The position numbers were made by a program, and so were the translations under genes. A DNA stretch of 64,000 nt from Bacillus sp. Xin1 (GTDB taxonomy: Bacteria; Bacillota; Bacilli; Bacillales; Bacillaceae_G): positions 62,001 through 126,000 of the forward strand of contig NZ_JABUAE010000003.1 of assembly GCF_013314535.1 (NCBI RefSeq). Direction: 5' to 3'. A model generated the notes under the pieces. It was not told where the DNA came from. It saw only the letters and a program-made list of their open reading frames with translations, and did no database searches. Positions 19,065 through 28,233 of the stretch are shown piece after piece (position 1 is the stretch's first letter; each line of letters begins with the position of its first letter).

Positions 19065-19114
19065 ACGAAAAACAAGTATATGCTAGAAAGGACTAGTATA
19101 TACTTGTTTTTCGT
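19065..19114. terminator. Bidirectional terminator
   Basis: A 22-bp near-perfect stem from ACGAAAAACAAG to CTTGTTTTTCGT with a 6-nt loop, placed between the convergent PAP2 and MocR genes. A-tracts and T-tracts allow use on both strands. Confidence 0.85.
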
Positions 19115-19147
19115 TTGTATGTACCATGTGAACAATAAAGAATTTGA

Positions 19148-20587
19148 TTAATGACCATTTTGAAAATTGTATATTACTTCACGAAGTTTTTTCAATCCAA
19201 TCAGAGTATCTTGTTCACTTAACATAGAATAGCTGATACGTAAATGATCATGTTTCGATTCATGAACAAAACAAGCAGTTCCAGGTAAAAAAGAAATGTT
19301 AGATTCATTTGCCTTTTTTAGTAATGCAAATGAATTCATTGAATCCGGAAGAGAAATCCATAAATTAAAACCGCCTTGTGGTTTTTGGAAGTGAATCGTA
19401 TCTGTTAGAGGAGAAAGTATCTCTACTGCAGTATCGCATCGTATTTGCAAGGCAGTTCGCAATTTTTCTAAATGATTTTTCATTCTTTCAGTTCGTAAAA
19501 AGGGTTGAATAGCTTTTTGAGTTAACAATGGGCTTCCTATATCCATCAAAGCTTTTACAGCATTTAGCCAATCAAATACAGGCCCCTCCGCCGCTACTGC
19601 TGCGATACGCAGACCTGGCGCTAATGTTTTACTGAATCCTTTTAAATATATGACATACCCGTTTGTATCAAAGATTTTAAGTGGAGCTGGAATTGTAGCC
19701 TCATCAAAATATATTTCTCCAAATGAGTCATCTTCAATTATAAAAAATTGATATATCTCCGCCAGTTCTATAAGTTCCATTCGCCTTTGTTTACTCATGA
19801 CAGTACCTGTAGGATTTTGAAAAGTAGGATTTACATATAGTAAAGTTGGCGTCCTTTTTTGACAAACTTCATCGATTAAATCAGAACGAATCCCTTGTTC
19901 ATCAAGCTCAATTGGTATGATTTGAACACCTTTATTTACAAACACATCAATTGCTGCACCATAGCACGGGCTCTCTATTATAACTGTATCACCTGGTTTT
20001 AATAATGTTTGAGCGATTAAATCAATTCCTTGCTGGGCGCCACTTGTAATTAATAAATTAGAATGGTTTACAGATAGTTTTTGATAGTCCTTTAAATATC
20101 TTGCAATCTCTAATCGAAGTTCTTCATCTCCTTGAACTGGTCCATAAGTTGCTAATATCATTTGATCTTTATCTATTATTTTTTGTATTTCCTCCGAAAG
20201 AAATGGATTCGGTAATAGACGAGGGTAAAGAATAGCTTGTGAAAAATCATAATACTTTCTATGTTGATTCATTACATATTGAGATCGAATGACATTGATT
20301 GATTTCGTATGTTGCCAATCATACGGTAGAGATTGAGATTTACGACGCTCGTGTTTATGTATATAGACGCCTTTCCCTTGCTTTATATATACATATCCTT
20401 TCGTTTCTAACTTCTTATAAGCTTTACGGACGGTTAATATACTTATTTGTAAATCATTCGCCATAGAGCGTAATGAAGGTAAAGAATCTCCCTTTGATAG
20501 CAGTCCACTTTGAATTCGTTCAACAATTTGCATATAAATTTGTTGATAGAATGGTATGTTAGATTCTTTCCGCAGTATAATCTTCAT
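19148..20587 (-). CDS. MocR/GntR-type PLP-binding transcriptional regulator
   Basis: This 479-residue protein has a GntR winged helix (residues about 5-75, LPSLRSMANDLQISILTVRKAY) joined to a class-I aminotransferase-like domain. Intact PLP motifs are present: TSGAQQGIDL near 181, NPTFQNPTGTV near 253, EDDSFGE near 285 and the Lys at about 320 in GFSKTLAPGLRIA. Unlike its neighbour at 14386, the catalytic-type motifs are fully conserved. It diverges from the EamA gene at 20736 and probably regulates it. ATG 20587 after AGGTGAG is preferred over upstream starts. Confidence 0.93.
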   Translation of the reverse strand: MKIILRKESNIPFYQQIYMQIVERIQSGLLSKGDSLPSLRSMANDLQISILTVRKAYKKLETKGYVYIKQGKGVYIHKHERRKSQSLPYDWQHTKSINVIRSQYVMNQHRKYYDFSQAILYPRLLPNPFLSEEIQKIIDKDQMILATYGPVQGDEELRLEIARYLKDYQKLSVNHSNLLITSGAQQGIDLIAQTLLKPGDTVIIESPCYGAAIDVFVNKGVQIIPIELDEQGIRSDLIDEVCQKRTPTLLYVNPTFQNPTGTVMSKQRRMELIELAEIYQFFIIEDDSFGEIYFDEATIPAPLKIFDTNGYVIYLKGFSKTLAPGLRIAAVAAEGPVFDWLNAVKALMDIGSPLLTQKAIQPFLRTERMKNHLEKLRTALQIRCDTAVEILSPLTDTIHFQKPQGGFNLWISLPDSMNSFALLKKANESNISFLPGTACFVHESKHDHLRISYSMLSEQDTLIGLKKLREVIYNFQNGH

Positions 20588-20735
20588 TATCTCACCTAAG
20601 TTTCTTTTTAATTTAATTAAATCTAAAAACATATATAGGAGCAACTATAGATTTGTCCAACTGTTAAATACCTTGATATACTGTTATACACTTCTTCCTT
20701 TATACTCACCTTAATAATCAAAAGGAGGAAACGTA

Positions 20736-21653
20736 ATGGTCATTTTTAATTATATTTTAATTTGTATTATTTTCGGGACAACATTTTTAACAATAAAAAT
20801 CGGGATTGAAGCGGGAGCACCACCGTTATTTTCAGCGGGAATCCGTTTCTTTTTAGCGGGTGTTATTTTGATTATCATATTTATGATAAAACGGAAACAT
20901 ATCATGCCATACTTGTTATCAAAAAGAATTATGTATGCTGGTTTTTGTTTAACCTTTATGACATTTGCAACATTATATTGGGCAGAACAATATATTTCTT
21001 CAGGATTAGCAGCTGTTCTTTCGGCAACAGGACCAATGATGATTTTGCTATTACAAGTAAAGAAAAATAAAACAAAATTACAACGGGAACAATTTCTTGC
21101 TTTAATCATAGCGCTTATAGGTGTTATTTGTATCTCTTTACCAGGGATGCACCATCAACTTACTTTTATATGGAGTATAGCTTGCGTTATCATATTAGTC
21201 GGCGAATTATTTTATGGTTTAGGTTCCATCCATTCAAAAGAAATACTTTCAGATTTGCCAAAAGTATCGCCGTTTCTCATTAATGGAATCCAAATGTTTT
21301 ACGGGGGAATTTTTCTGTTGATTACTTCTATTTTTATAGAACAGCCCAATCCAGCTATATTAACATCTTGGAGTGTGCAATGGCCTATTTTGTACCTCAT
21401 ATTTGTTGGTTCAATTGGTGGGCATGGACTCTATTACTGGCTCTTATCAAAGACCAATCCGGTATTTCCATCAACTTGGCTATATGTATCTCCTTTAATC
21501 GCTGTTATTGCAGGATATATATTTTTAGGGGAACCAATTAATCCACTAATGGGAATCGGAGCGTGTCTCATCTTGATTGGTGTATTTTTAGTAAATCGCT
21601 CTATACTTGAGGTGTACTTTAAACAGGGAAAATTATTGAAAAAAGAAATGTAA
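20736..21653 (+). CDS. EamA/DMT-family exporter
   Basis: This 305-residue membrane protein has ten helices and two EamA repeats (first: FLTIKIGIEAGAPPLFSAGI; second containing GLYYWLLSKTNP). AAGGAGG precedes the ATG. It diverges from a MocR regulator, repeating the gene organisation at 13.3-15.8 kb. Exporters of this family move amino acids and other metabolites; the substrate here is unknown. Confidence 0.92.
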   Translation: MVIFNYILICIIFGTTFLTIKIGIEAGAPPLFSAGIRFFLAGVILIIIFMIKRKHIMPYLLSKRIMYAGFCLTFMTFATLYWAEQYISSGLAAVLSATGPMMILLLQVKKNKTKLQREQFLALIIALIGVICISLPGMHHQLTFIWSIACVIILVGELFYGLGSIHSKEILSDLPKVSPFLINGIQMFYGGIFLLITSIFIEQPNPAILTSWSVQWPILYLIFVGSIGGHGLYYWLLSKTNPVFPSTWLYVSPLIAVIAGYIFLGEPINPLMGIGACLILIGVFLVNRSILEVYFKQGKLLKKEM

Positions 21654-21772
21654 CATGATTGTATTTTGGTTGTGGGATACTTAATGCACCTCTAAATAAC
21701 AGAAAAAACAAACTATTAAATAGAGTTAGAACTCTTTATATGTTATAATTTATATATCATTTTCATAAAATG

Positions 21773-21797
21773 GCCCTATATATCATAGGGCTTTTTT
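21773..21797 (+). terminator. Intrinsic terminator
   Basis: Stem GCCCTAT/ATAGGGC followed by six T, downstream of the EamA gene. Confidence 0.8.
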
Positions 21798-21872
21798 GAG
21801 TTGTACAGTAGAAAATAATACATATTAAGGACAATCAAAATTTTCATTAGCAAACGGATAGGGGTGGTTCAC

Positions 21873-22001
21873 TTGAAACAAGCATTAATCGTTATCGATT
21901 TGCAAGAAATCTTTTTCTCAGAGGAAAAAAATTACTTATATCAGCATGAACAATTGCTTCAAAATGTGAATACAGTTATTAACTGGGCAAAAATAAATTA
22001 G
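21873..22001 (+). pseudogene. Isochorismatase-family hydrolase, N-terminal remnant
   Basis: TTG start after GGGGTGG; 42 codons beginning MKQALIVIDLQEIFFSEE, the first strand and catalytic-Asp motif (VIDLQ) of the cysteine hydrolase/isochorismatase family. The frame ends at TAG soon after VINWAKIN, where an intact enzyme would need about 130 more residues including the catalytic Cys. No continuation was found downstream. Confidence 0.65.
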
Positions 22002-22085
22002 AGTACCAGTATCAATTAAAAAAGGTAGTATGCTTGTGAACTTTAAAATAAGTACGAGGAAAATATTGATGGGGAGGGAAGCTTT

Positions 22086-22556
22086 ATGGAGATAAAAATA
22101 GATGATTTAACCGGTACCGGTACAGAAGTAGAAAAATTATTGATGGATCATCTGCAAAGCATGGCACTACATTCTCCTCCAGAAAGCAGACATGCTCTAG
22201 ATTTAGAAGGATTGCAGAAAGAAGATATTACATTTTGGAGTGCATGGGAAGGTAATGATTTAGTTGGATGCTGCGCACTTAAAGAACTCAATAGTCAACA
22301 TGGAGAAATAAAATCAATGAAAACATCTTCATTGCATTTAAGAAAAGGTGTTGCCAAGCGGCTTCTTCAACATATAATTGAGGAAGCAAAGCGACGTGGT
22401 TACCAGAGGCTAAGTTTAGAAACAGGATCTATGAGTGTGTTCAAACCAGCTAGAAGTTTGTATACAAGTATGGGATTTCAATATTGCAAACCGTTCTCGG
22501 AATATAAAGAGGATCCAAATAGTGTGTTTATGACAATGGAATTGGTATGTAATTAA
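22086..22556 (+). CDS. GNAT N-acetyltransferase
   Basis: This 156-residue single-domain GNAT has a beta4/acetyl-CoA region (GEIKSMKTSSLHLRKGVAKRLLQHIIEEAKRRG split around residue 80-105), LETGS near 115 and the C-terminal YTSMGFQYCKPFSEY. The closest pattern is the PhnO/YjaB-like small GNATs. GGGAGGG precedes the ATG. The acceptor substrate is unknown. It stands alone between a hydrolase remnant and a strong terminator. Confidence 0.88.
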   Translation: MEIKIDDLTGTGTEVEKLLMDHLQSMALHSPPESRHALDLEGLQKEDITFWSAWEGNDLVGCCALKELNSQHGEIKSMKTSSLHLRKGVAKRLLQHIIEEAKRRGYQRLSLETGSMSVFKPARSLYTSMGFQYCKPFSEYKEDPNSVFMTMELVCN

Positions 22557-22643
22557 ATCGTTTTTAATATATATATGTTTTTCAAAGTTATATAAATTAA
22601 GTGTTAATTTAAAATGGATTTCAACTATTTATAAAAAAGATGT

Positions 22644-22691
22644 ACCGAAAAGACCCCTTTGGATAAAATTATCTAAAGGGGTCTTTTCGGT
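22644..22691. terminator. Bidirectional terminator
   Basis: Long stem ACCGAAAAGACCCCTTT with its complement, between the convergent GNAT and NTF2-like genes. Confidence 0.88.
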
Positions 22692-22712
22692 AACAAAGGT
22701 ATTTAGTTATAT

Positions 22713-23177
22713 TTACAGCATATCATCCCATGAACTTTGCCCATTGTAGGATATACCATGCTGCTCTTCCGCCATTTTCATAGGGTCCTCGTGAGAAAGA
22801 GTAAATACCATTTTAGGTTTCTCATCTTTCATGTACAAGATGTAAATAGTATCATGGATCAAATCTATTGGCTGACCCGTTTTTTTTTCAAGGCGCATCG
22901 TACCTTTTGTTTTCACCATCGTATAGTAAGGATTGAGGGGGATTTCTTCAACTGGGATCGTTTTGACGAATTGAAAACCCAAAGAATGTAAGTATTCCTG
23001 ACTTTTTTCAGTTCCCGTCAGATAATCTTTTTTTGAAACTATCTGGAGAGCGCCACTAGGATCGGCACCCACAAGGGGATCAATCACATGAGGAGCCAGA
23101 AGTTCTGGCTTAAATGCATTATGCGCTCGATTAAACTCCTCAAAGTATGTTCGGATTTTATCACTTACTTGGTTCAT
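22713..23177 (-). CDS. NTF2/SnoaL-like fold protein
   Basis: This 154-residue protein starts with a helix-rich NRAHNAFKPELLAPHVIDPLV and continues with alternating strands (TMRLEKKTGQPIDLIHDTIYIL), a layout of the cone-shaped NTF2-like superfamily whose members range from isomerases to ligand-binding proteins. No catalytic residues can be assigned. It is monocistronic, opposed to the GNAT gene across a shared terminator. The family assignment is by pattern only. Confidence 0.6.
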   Translation of the reverse strand: MNQVSDKIRTYFEEFNRAHNAFKPELLAPHVIDPLVGADPSGALQIVSKKDYLTGTEKSQEYLHSLGFQFVKTIPVEEIPLNPYYTMVKTKGTMRLEKKTGQPIDLIHDTIYILYMKDEKPKMVFTLSHEDPMKMAEEQHGISYNGQSSWDDML

Positions 23178-23345
23178 GGTTCTTCACCAATCCTTTCTTG
23201 ATCACTAAAGTCTTCTTTTACCCATTTTTATCCTCTCTTTTTCCTAATTCATCCTATTTGAGAGAGGAGTGGTTGAGAACTATATATGTGTATTCTATTT
23301 TTGTATGGTTTACATTATGTAACAATATCGAAATTCAACATATCT

Positions 23346-23505
23346 ATGAACCTTAAAAGTATGTCCTAATTGTAATGCAAATCAAATTGAGAAAGGGATG
23401 ATAAGGGCAGGCAATGGAGTAGTTCATATGTTTTCTTATAACAATCCAAGAAGTCAATTTTCACCAATATCTTCATATTTCTGTTTGAAATGTGGATATA
23501 TTTGA
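23346..23505 (+). pseudogene. Small zinc-ribbon protein, frameshifted
   Basis: ATG at 23346 begins MNLK; removing one A from a run of four gives VCPNCNANQIEKGMI and, after about 30 residues, CLKCGYI before TGA. Two CxxC pairs mark a zinc ribbon. The frameshift in an A-run and absence of a clear ribosome site suggest a decayed gene. Confidence 0.45.
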
Positions 23506-23769
23506 GGTTTATTTGTTGAAAAACCTCAAAACTTTTAAAGCAGAATATTAAGCTAGTTGTTTTGTTGGTTTATCAATATTCATAGCATTATTCCGGATTC
23601 TTATAAAGTGGGATACTCAGATAGAAAAATGATTTTTTATTTTTGTACTCTAGAATTACCGAATATGATTCTATTCAAGAAATAGCTGATAAAATACGAT
23701 TTATCACTCGATTTTAGTAAATAATTTTATTAGTTTATCATCAAAGAACTTTCTTTCTTAATAGAAATA

Positions 23770-23985
23770 TATAGTGTTGCGACAGGTGGAACGATCAAAA
23801 CAGTTGGTGAGGTAGTTGGAACAGTTGCTGATTTTTAGAAGAAAGCTAAAAAACTGTCAAATGCTTCTAAAAGTACGAAGTTTAAAATATATCGCACAGG
23901 TTTTGATGATGTTGCTCAATACATTAAAGAGTATAAAAAATTGTCAAATTATATTACAAAAAAACAAGCAGAAGCTTTAGATTAG
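23770..23985 (+). pseudogene. C-terminal scrap of a large protein, perhaps polymorphic-toxin-like
   Basis: A frame with one internal TAG (23836) reads ATGGTIKTVGEVVGTVADF then KKAKKLSNASKSTKFKIYRT and GFDDVAQYIKEYKKL. The Gly/Val-rich segment followed by a Lys-rich linker recalls the pre-toxin part of polymorphic toxins, but no toxin domain is identifiable. No start exists. Confidence 0.3.
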
Positions 23986-24143
23986 AAAAAATTGAAATGA
24001 CTAAAGAAGGTAGAATTCGTGAAAGTTTATTAATAAAGGATGGCTGGCGTGATCCTCTTTTATACAGTATTTTAGAACAAGAATGGGAAAAATTAATCAA
24101 TAAGTTTATATTGCGAATAAGTACTTTAGTACAATTAGGATAA
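23982..24143 (+). pseudogene. GNAT acetyltransferase, 3' fragment
   Basis: The frame reads RLEKIEMTKEGRIRESLLI and then KDGWRDPLLYSILEQEWEK to TAA at 24141. This is the typical end of RimJ/RimL-type GNATs (G-F-x-x-E-G-x-x-R...Y-x-x-L-x-x-E-W). The catalytic core is missing. Confidence 0.6.
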
Positions 24144-24769
24144 TAAAAGTGAAAAAATTTTTTTGTAAAAATTGAACACAGATATAATTAGATTTTATTA
24201 ATGTGAAAAATTTGTTTGATTACACAAGCAGATTGGAAAAATAAAGCTAATCTTGTACTTGAAATACTAGTATTACTTAGTTCAATAATTATTCATTATC
24301 ACACTAAACAGCTCCGTTATTTCAATAATTTAAAGCTTCGATTTACGTTTAATAATTCCTTTTCTGATTCAAAAAAATGGCCTGATTGCTGAACAAGAAA
24401 AAAACTGTATTAAAATACAGTTTTTTTGATCAATCTTTTTTATAAACGATTAGACTTTTTTATGAATGACTGAACTTTAATCCAAGTCCACACCAAAAGG
24501 ATATACCGGTACAACTTTTTTATAAATGATTAAACTTTATTCCCAAGCTACAACTACGGCAAGAAAGTGATAGGGACTTAAATTTGTGTAGTGGAAATAA
24601 AATTGTTTAATTTTGTTTCTAGATATGTAGTAACTCCCTACTTGTTAATTTGGTAGAGGTTATTAAGGTTGTTTCTGTATACTTGATATTTTACTCTACT
24701 TAAATAGGGGATTATTCTATTTGATTTCAAAATAGACTCGTATATTTTTGTAAAAGAAGTTTTATATAT
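24144..24769. other. Decayed stretch with hairpin and degenerate repeat
   Basis: No gene is supported. A 55-codon frame from about 24215 (ITQADWKNKANLVLEIL) lacks a start. A perfect hairpin lies at 24398-24427. Two imperfect direct copies starting TTTTTTATAAACGATTA and TTTTTTATAAATGATTA occur near 24438 and 24516, separated by a TACCGGTACAA site at 24505. Confidence 0.4.
24398..24427. terminator. Bidirectional-looking terminator hairpin
   Basis: Perfect 13-bp stem AAAAAAACTGTAT/ATACAGTTTTTTT with a 4-nt loop. Confidence 0.7.
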
Positions 24770-25414
24770 TTATAAATTTGCACCAACGTTGTCTTTCTTT
24801 TTCCTCTCTAAAGTATATAAAAATTTTTGAAACATCTGGAATGATTGCTGGAATATTGGACTCTGGATAAAAGTGTATAGGAATGTCACAATAAAAACGG
24901 GACCGCCTAGAATATAACCAATTACTAATACAATGCTTTCCACAATAATTCTAGCCCGGCTTACAGATAATCCTGTTTTATCAGAAATGGCAAGCATGAA
25001 TCCATCCCTTGGTCCTGCACCAATTGCAGCAGCGACATACATACCACCGCCAATACCTGTAATTATAATTCCAGAAAGTAAAATAAGCAGATTGATCCAC
25101 AAAGAATGTGTGGCATGAGGAAGAATATCCAACCTTAAGAAAAAATCCATAATAGGGCCGATTAGCAGTGCGTTTAAGAATGTTCCTACGTTTATATATT
25201 TCCGATCTACTACTAAGGAAACAAGAACAAGAAATAAACCGCATATAACACTCCATGTACCAATGGTCCATCCAAATCGCTGATAAAGTGCCATATTCAA
25301 AACTTCCCATGGATGTAGGCCAAGAAATTTAACCTTTACTGCAATGGCATTGCCGAGTCCAAAGAAAGTTAATCCTAAGAAAAAAAGAAAATACCGAAAA
25401 AGTGTTAGCCCCAT
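24770..25414 (-). CDS. YczE/YitT-family membrane protein
   Basis: This 214-residue membrane protein has about five helices and the family pattern: N-terminal FGLGNAIAVKVKFLGLHPWE, a middle VGTFLNALLIGPIMDFF and GAGPRDGFMLAISDKTGLS. YczE-like proteins are of unclear function; B. subtilis YczE affects lipopeptide production. It is monocistronic. The assignment is good at the family level only. Confidence 0.82.
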   Translation of the reverse strand: MGLTLFRYFLFFLGLTFFGLGNAIAVKVKFLGLHPWEVLNMALYQRFGWTIGTWSVICGLFLVLVSLVVDRKYINVGTFLNALLIGPIMDFFLRLDILPHATHSLWINLLILLSGIIITGIGGGMYVAAAIGAGPRDGFMLAISDKTGLSVSRARIIVESIVLVIGYILGGPVFIVTFLYTFIQSPIFQQSFQMFQKFLYTLERKKKDNVGANL

Positions 25415-25652
25415 TTTTAATCCCCCTAATATTATATATCATTACGTATATTACATGTAGAAATCTAGTTATACAAATGTTTTGTATTTTATTATGAAAA
25501 CAAATAATTTTTGGCTTTTAACCTTCAACCAAGAAAGAGCACACGCTTTTTTAATAGGAATGAAATTGACAATAGAATAAGTATAAGCTTTTATAATTTA
25601 GAAATAATATTATGGTTCGTAGTAATTACTAAAATAAAGAGGAGAGACACAT

Positions 25653-25865
25653 ATGACTATTAATAAATCAAATGATCCTAAAAAAGAATTAGCACTTCAA
25701 AAAAATTCAAACATGGATGGATTGATTAATCTGAAAGACGTAAGTGAAGGGATTCAAGATATAGTAGAGCCAGAAACAAGTACGCAAGAAGGAAATAGAG
25801 CTTCAATATATTGGGGTGATGAGTGGAATGTAGAAGAAGGGGAGAAGAGAAGCAGAAAAAAATAA
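25653..25865 (+). CDS. Small hydrophilic protein, unknown
   Basis: A 70-residue charged protein without hydrophobic segments. GAGGAGAG precedes the ATG and an intrinsic terminator follows 50 bp after the stop, so it is a complete transcription unit. It contains RASIYWGDEWNVEEGE near the C-terminus. No known domain is recognised. Confidence 0.6.
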   Translation: MTINKSNDPKKELALQKNSNMDGLINLKDVSEGIQDIVEPETSTQEGNRASIYWGDEWNVEEGEKRSRKK

Positions 25866-25914
25866 AATGTTTTTAAAATAAGAAATATCAAGGATAAATA
25901 AGCTAACTCCGTAC

Positions 25915-25957
25915 AAAAAAAAGAAAAGGCACTTTATTCAGTGACTTTTCTTTTTTC
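25915..25957 (+). terminator. Intrinsic terminator
   Basis: Stem AGAAAAGGCAC/GTGACTTTTCT followed by a T-run. Confidence 0.8.
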
Positions 25958-26330
25958 TATTCTAAAGGTTTCGCTTTTTATCTTGTTATTCTAACGCCGT
26001 AATATAAGTTTTACTGCATGAAATTACTCTATTTTTCTCCTATTCTATTCTCCTATTTTGAAACAAGTGTTGCATTTTGTCTCTTTCAATTTAGGAATTC
26101 TAACGACTTCCCCGCTTTTGGAAAATAACTGCCCATAGTTACCCGACCTTTCATACTATAATTGTAAATCGCTTTACCCTTGACTCCAGTCGCTGCCTTT
26201 TATCTATCAGTATTTAGGCAATAATTCAATAATATACTTACGTTCTCAAATTCCTAACAGTATGCGACGTGATTCCAAAACCCCCTTATAGAGTTACGTT
26301 TAACTTTATCTAAAGTTTCATGTATCAGTA
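25958..26330. other. Non-coding stretch with minus-strand scrap
   Basis: No intact gene. On the minus strand a short frame reads GRVTMGSYFPKAGKSLEFLN before a stop, without a start; it may be a scrap of a phage-like or mobile-element gene. Nothing else was seen. Confidence 0.35.
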
Positions 26331-26753
26331 TTACTCCGCAAATTGGCCCGATTGTTGAACCTCACCATTTAGGTCAAAGCTAAGATTCCTTGCTTTATGA
26401 CGGTTCTCCAAGGATTCGATTGCCAGTTCAAGCGCAGTTAAGCGTCGCTCATTTAGTGTTTTTTGAGAACTACCTTCTTTTGCTTTTGCTATCTGTTTTT
26501 CGATAGATGGAAGGACACCTTGTAGAATATCTTTAGAAGTCAAAATGCTTTCTTCGTCATAGGAAAAATCTCCCCCATTCCAAACGTTTTTGAGGCTTTC
26601 TATACCAATTTTTACGGCGTCTCGTCTCTTTTTGACAAGAGTTGTATTTGTACCTTTTTCGCTCATGCTTTTATAAGCATTTGAAAGTTTATTAAAAGTC
26701 GACTCTAAGGATTTAATAGACAAATTTTGGATTTCTTGGCTAACAGTCTTCAT
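26331..26753 (-). CDS. Two-repeat helical protein, unknown
   Basis: This 140-residue protein is built from two copies of a roughly 55-residue unit. Unit one contains TTLVKKRRDAVKIGIESLKN followed by a FSYD segment. Unit two contains KTLNERRLTALELAIESLEN followed by LSFD. Both units are mostly helical, with a conserved RR-A-IESL-N pattern. No known domain is recognised. Neighbouring phage-like genes suggest a mobile-element origin. The ribosome site is weak (GAGG at short distance). Confidence 0.6.
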   Translation of the reverse strand: MKTVSQEIQNLSIKSLESTFNKLSNAYKSMSEKGTNTTLVKKRRDAVKIGIESLKNVWNGGDFSYDEESILTSKDILQGVLPSIEKQIAKAKEGSSQKTLNERRLTALELAIESLENRHKARNLSFDLNGEVQQSGQFAE

Positions 26754-27102
26754 ATACGAACCTCGCTTTTCTTTTTTAGTAATCCATTATTACATAATCA
26801 AGGCGATTTGACTATCCAATCAATTTCAGTATTTGTTCAATAAATCTTATATTTATGAACATAGGATAAAACTTAATGATATCAACGTTTTTCAGCTATA
26901 ATCGCGTTCATAAAGTGTGTACAAAATTCAATGTTCAGTTAATCTGCGGATTTTATCTTTCTGAAGATGTATTTATCATTTCTTAAAGGTCTAAAAAATA
27001 ATGATTGTTAATCTATGTATATATTAATATATTGTGGGTTTTGGAGAAGGAGTTATAACAAAAATTTCATTTTGTAGAAACAGGGAACAACCGAACAAGA
27101 AT

Positions 27103-27315
27103 TTAAGTTGGTTTCTTAAAAGGACTTTCTCTCTTTTTTATCCATTCTGAACTAGCAATACTACCAACAATTGCAATGATAGAGCTGGCGGAAATAGATT
27201 TAATTACCCAATAAATACCTGTACCGGTAATTAAATCAATGATAATGAAATTTTTAATTGTTGATTTTTTTACTTTTATTGAGTGGAAAACAACTTGGTT
27301 ATTTTTTTTAATCAA
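27103..27315 (-). CDS. Small membrane protein, unknown
   Basis: About 70 residues from a TTG at 27315 that follows AAAGGAG by 11 nt. The N-terminal half is basic (MIKKNNQVVFHSIKVKKS). A hydrophobic helix pair follows, centred on GTGIYWVIKSISASSIIAIV, and the C-terminus is again basic. The size and charge pattern could fit a holin-like or bacteriocin-like peptide, but no family is recognised. Confidence 0.4.
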   Translation of the reverse strand: MIKKNNQVVFHSIKVKKSTIKNFIIIDLITGTGIYWVIKSISASSIIAIVGSIASSEWIKKRESPFKKPT

Positions 27316-27400
27316 TATGATCACGCTCCTTTTTATCAAAGAATATGACAAGGTAAGCTCGACATATTCTTTTTGTCCCTTGATGAGGAATCATAAAAAG

Positions 27401-27430
27401 AGCAGCTAGCCAACGCTAACTGCTTGATTT
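27401..27430 (+). terminator. Hairpin, possible terminator
   Basis: Stem AGCAGCTAGC/GCTAACTGCT followed by a weak T-rich tail. Confidence 0.5.
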
Positions 27431-27457
27431 TAAGGGGGAACAAGGAGAAATACAATC

Positions 27458-27520
27458 ATGTTATCTACAGTATTGACGGAATATTTAGCTTTATTCAAGG
27501 GAGAACAAAAAAAGCTGTGA
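27458..27520 (+). CDS. 20-residue peptide, candidate small gene
   Basis: ATG preceded by AAGGAG at 10 nt; 20 codons beginning MLSTVLTEYLALFKG and ending KKL, amphipathic helix-like, then TGA. A real expression signal is present, but the frame is short enough to occur by chance. Confidence 0.3.
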   Translation: MLSTVLTEYLALFKGEQKKL

Positions 27521-27789
27521 TTTCTCCCAGCAAGTCATAGGGTATTCGTGCATAGACGAATTTACTTATATAATATCTTGATAACTAAATGTTGATGAAT
27601 TAGCAGTATAAATGGATAAAGGAACCATACAGAATAGATTGGTAGGGGCTACTTTACCAAGCATCGTTCCCTTATTCAACGGGTGGATATTAAAATTTCA
27701 CATACCTAATATAAATTAAAAATAACAAAATTACAATAGGTGGATTTACCATGACAACATTTTACTAAAACTTAGGAGAATAGGTTGAA

Positions 27790-28233
27790 ATGCTAGAGAT
27801 TGAATTAAAGGACTTGAAGTTAGAACATAAATATCTTATGAAAAACATGCATATGAATGCACCTAAATTTAACGGGGGAACTGATTACAGCAAAGACCGT
27901 GTAACAGGGGGACAAATACCTTTAGCGTTAGATGAAATCGCAGGGAGACATGATCGCATTATGGAGAAGTCGCAACGCTTAAAAGAAAGAATCGCTGATA
28001 AAAAGGCATTAATGGGAGAAGTTCAATTTGTCATGAGTAACAAGAGGGGGTTAGAGCAACAAATTGTGTATTTACGTGATGTAATGGGATTTAACTTAAA
28101 AGAGATTGCTAGTGAATTAGGATATAGTTACGACCATATCAGAAGAGTGAGCAGCAGAATGAAAAGAAGCCACAATCATGCCACAATCGTGACGCACTGT
28201 TCTAGTGATTTAAAGGTGATACACTATTATTAG
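27790..28233 (+). CDS. Phage-type sigma-region-4-like regulator
   Basis: This 147-residue protein has an N-terminal coiled-coil segment with LEIELKDLKLEHKYLMKN and a C-terminal helix-turn-helix resembling sigma factor region 4 (VYLRDVMGFNLKEIASELGY, then SYDHIRRVSSRMK). This combination is typical of ArpU/DUF1492-like late regulators of Gram-positive phages. It supports a phage-remnant origin for the 26-28 kb stretch. No phage structural genes are present. GGAG lies about 10 nt upstream. Confidence 0.7.
   Translation: MLEIELKDLKLEHKYLMKNMHMNAPKFNGGTDYSKDRVTGGQIPLALDEIAGRHDRIMEKSQRLKERIADKKALMGEVQFVMSNKRGLEQQIVYLRDVMGFNLKEIASELGYSYDHIRRVSSRMKRSHNHATIVTHCSSDLKVIHYY

Noticed and set aside
25566-25597. 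TTGACA...TATAAT promoter before the 70-residue protein
   Set aside because: The spacer is about 20 bp, too long for a confident sigma-A promoter call.
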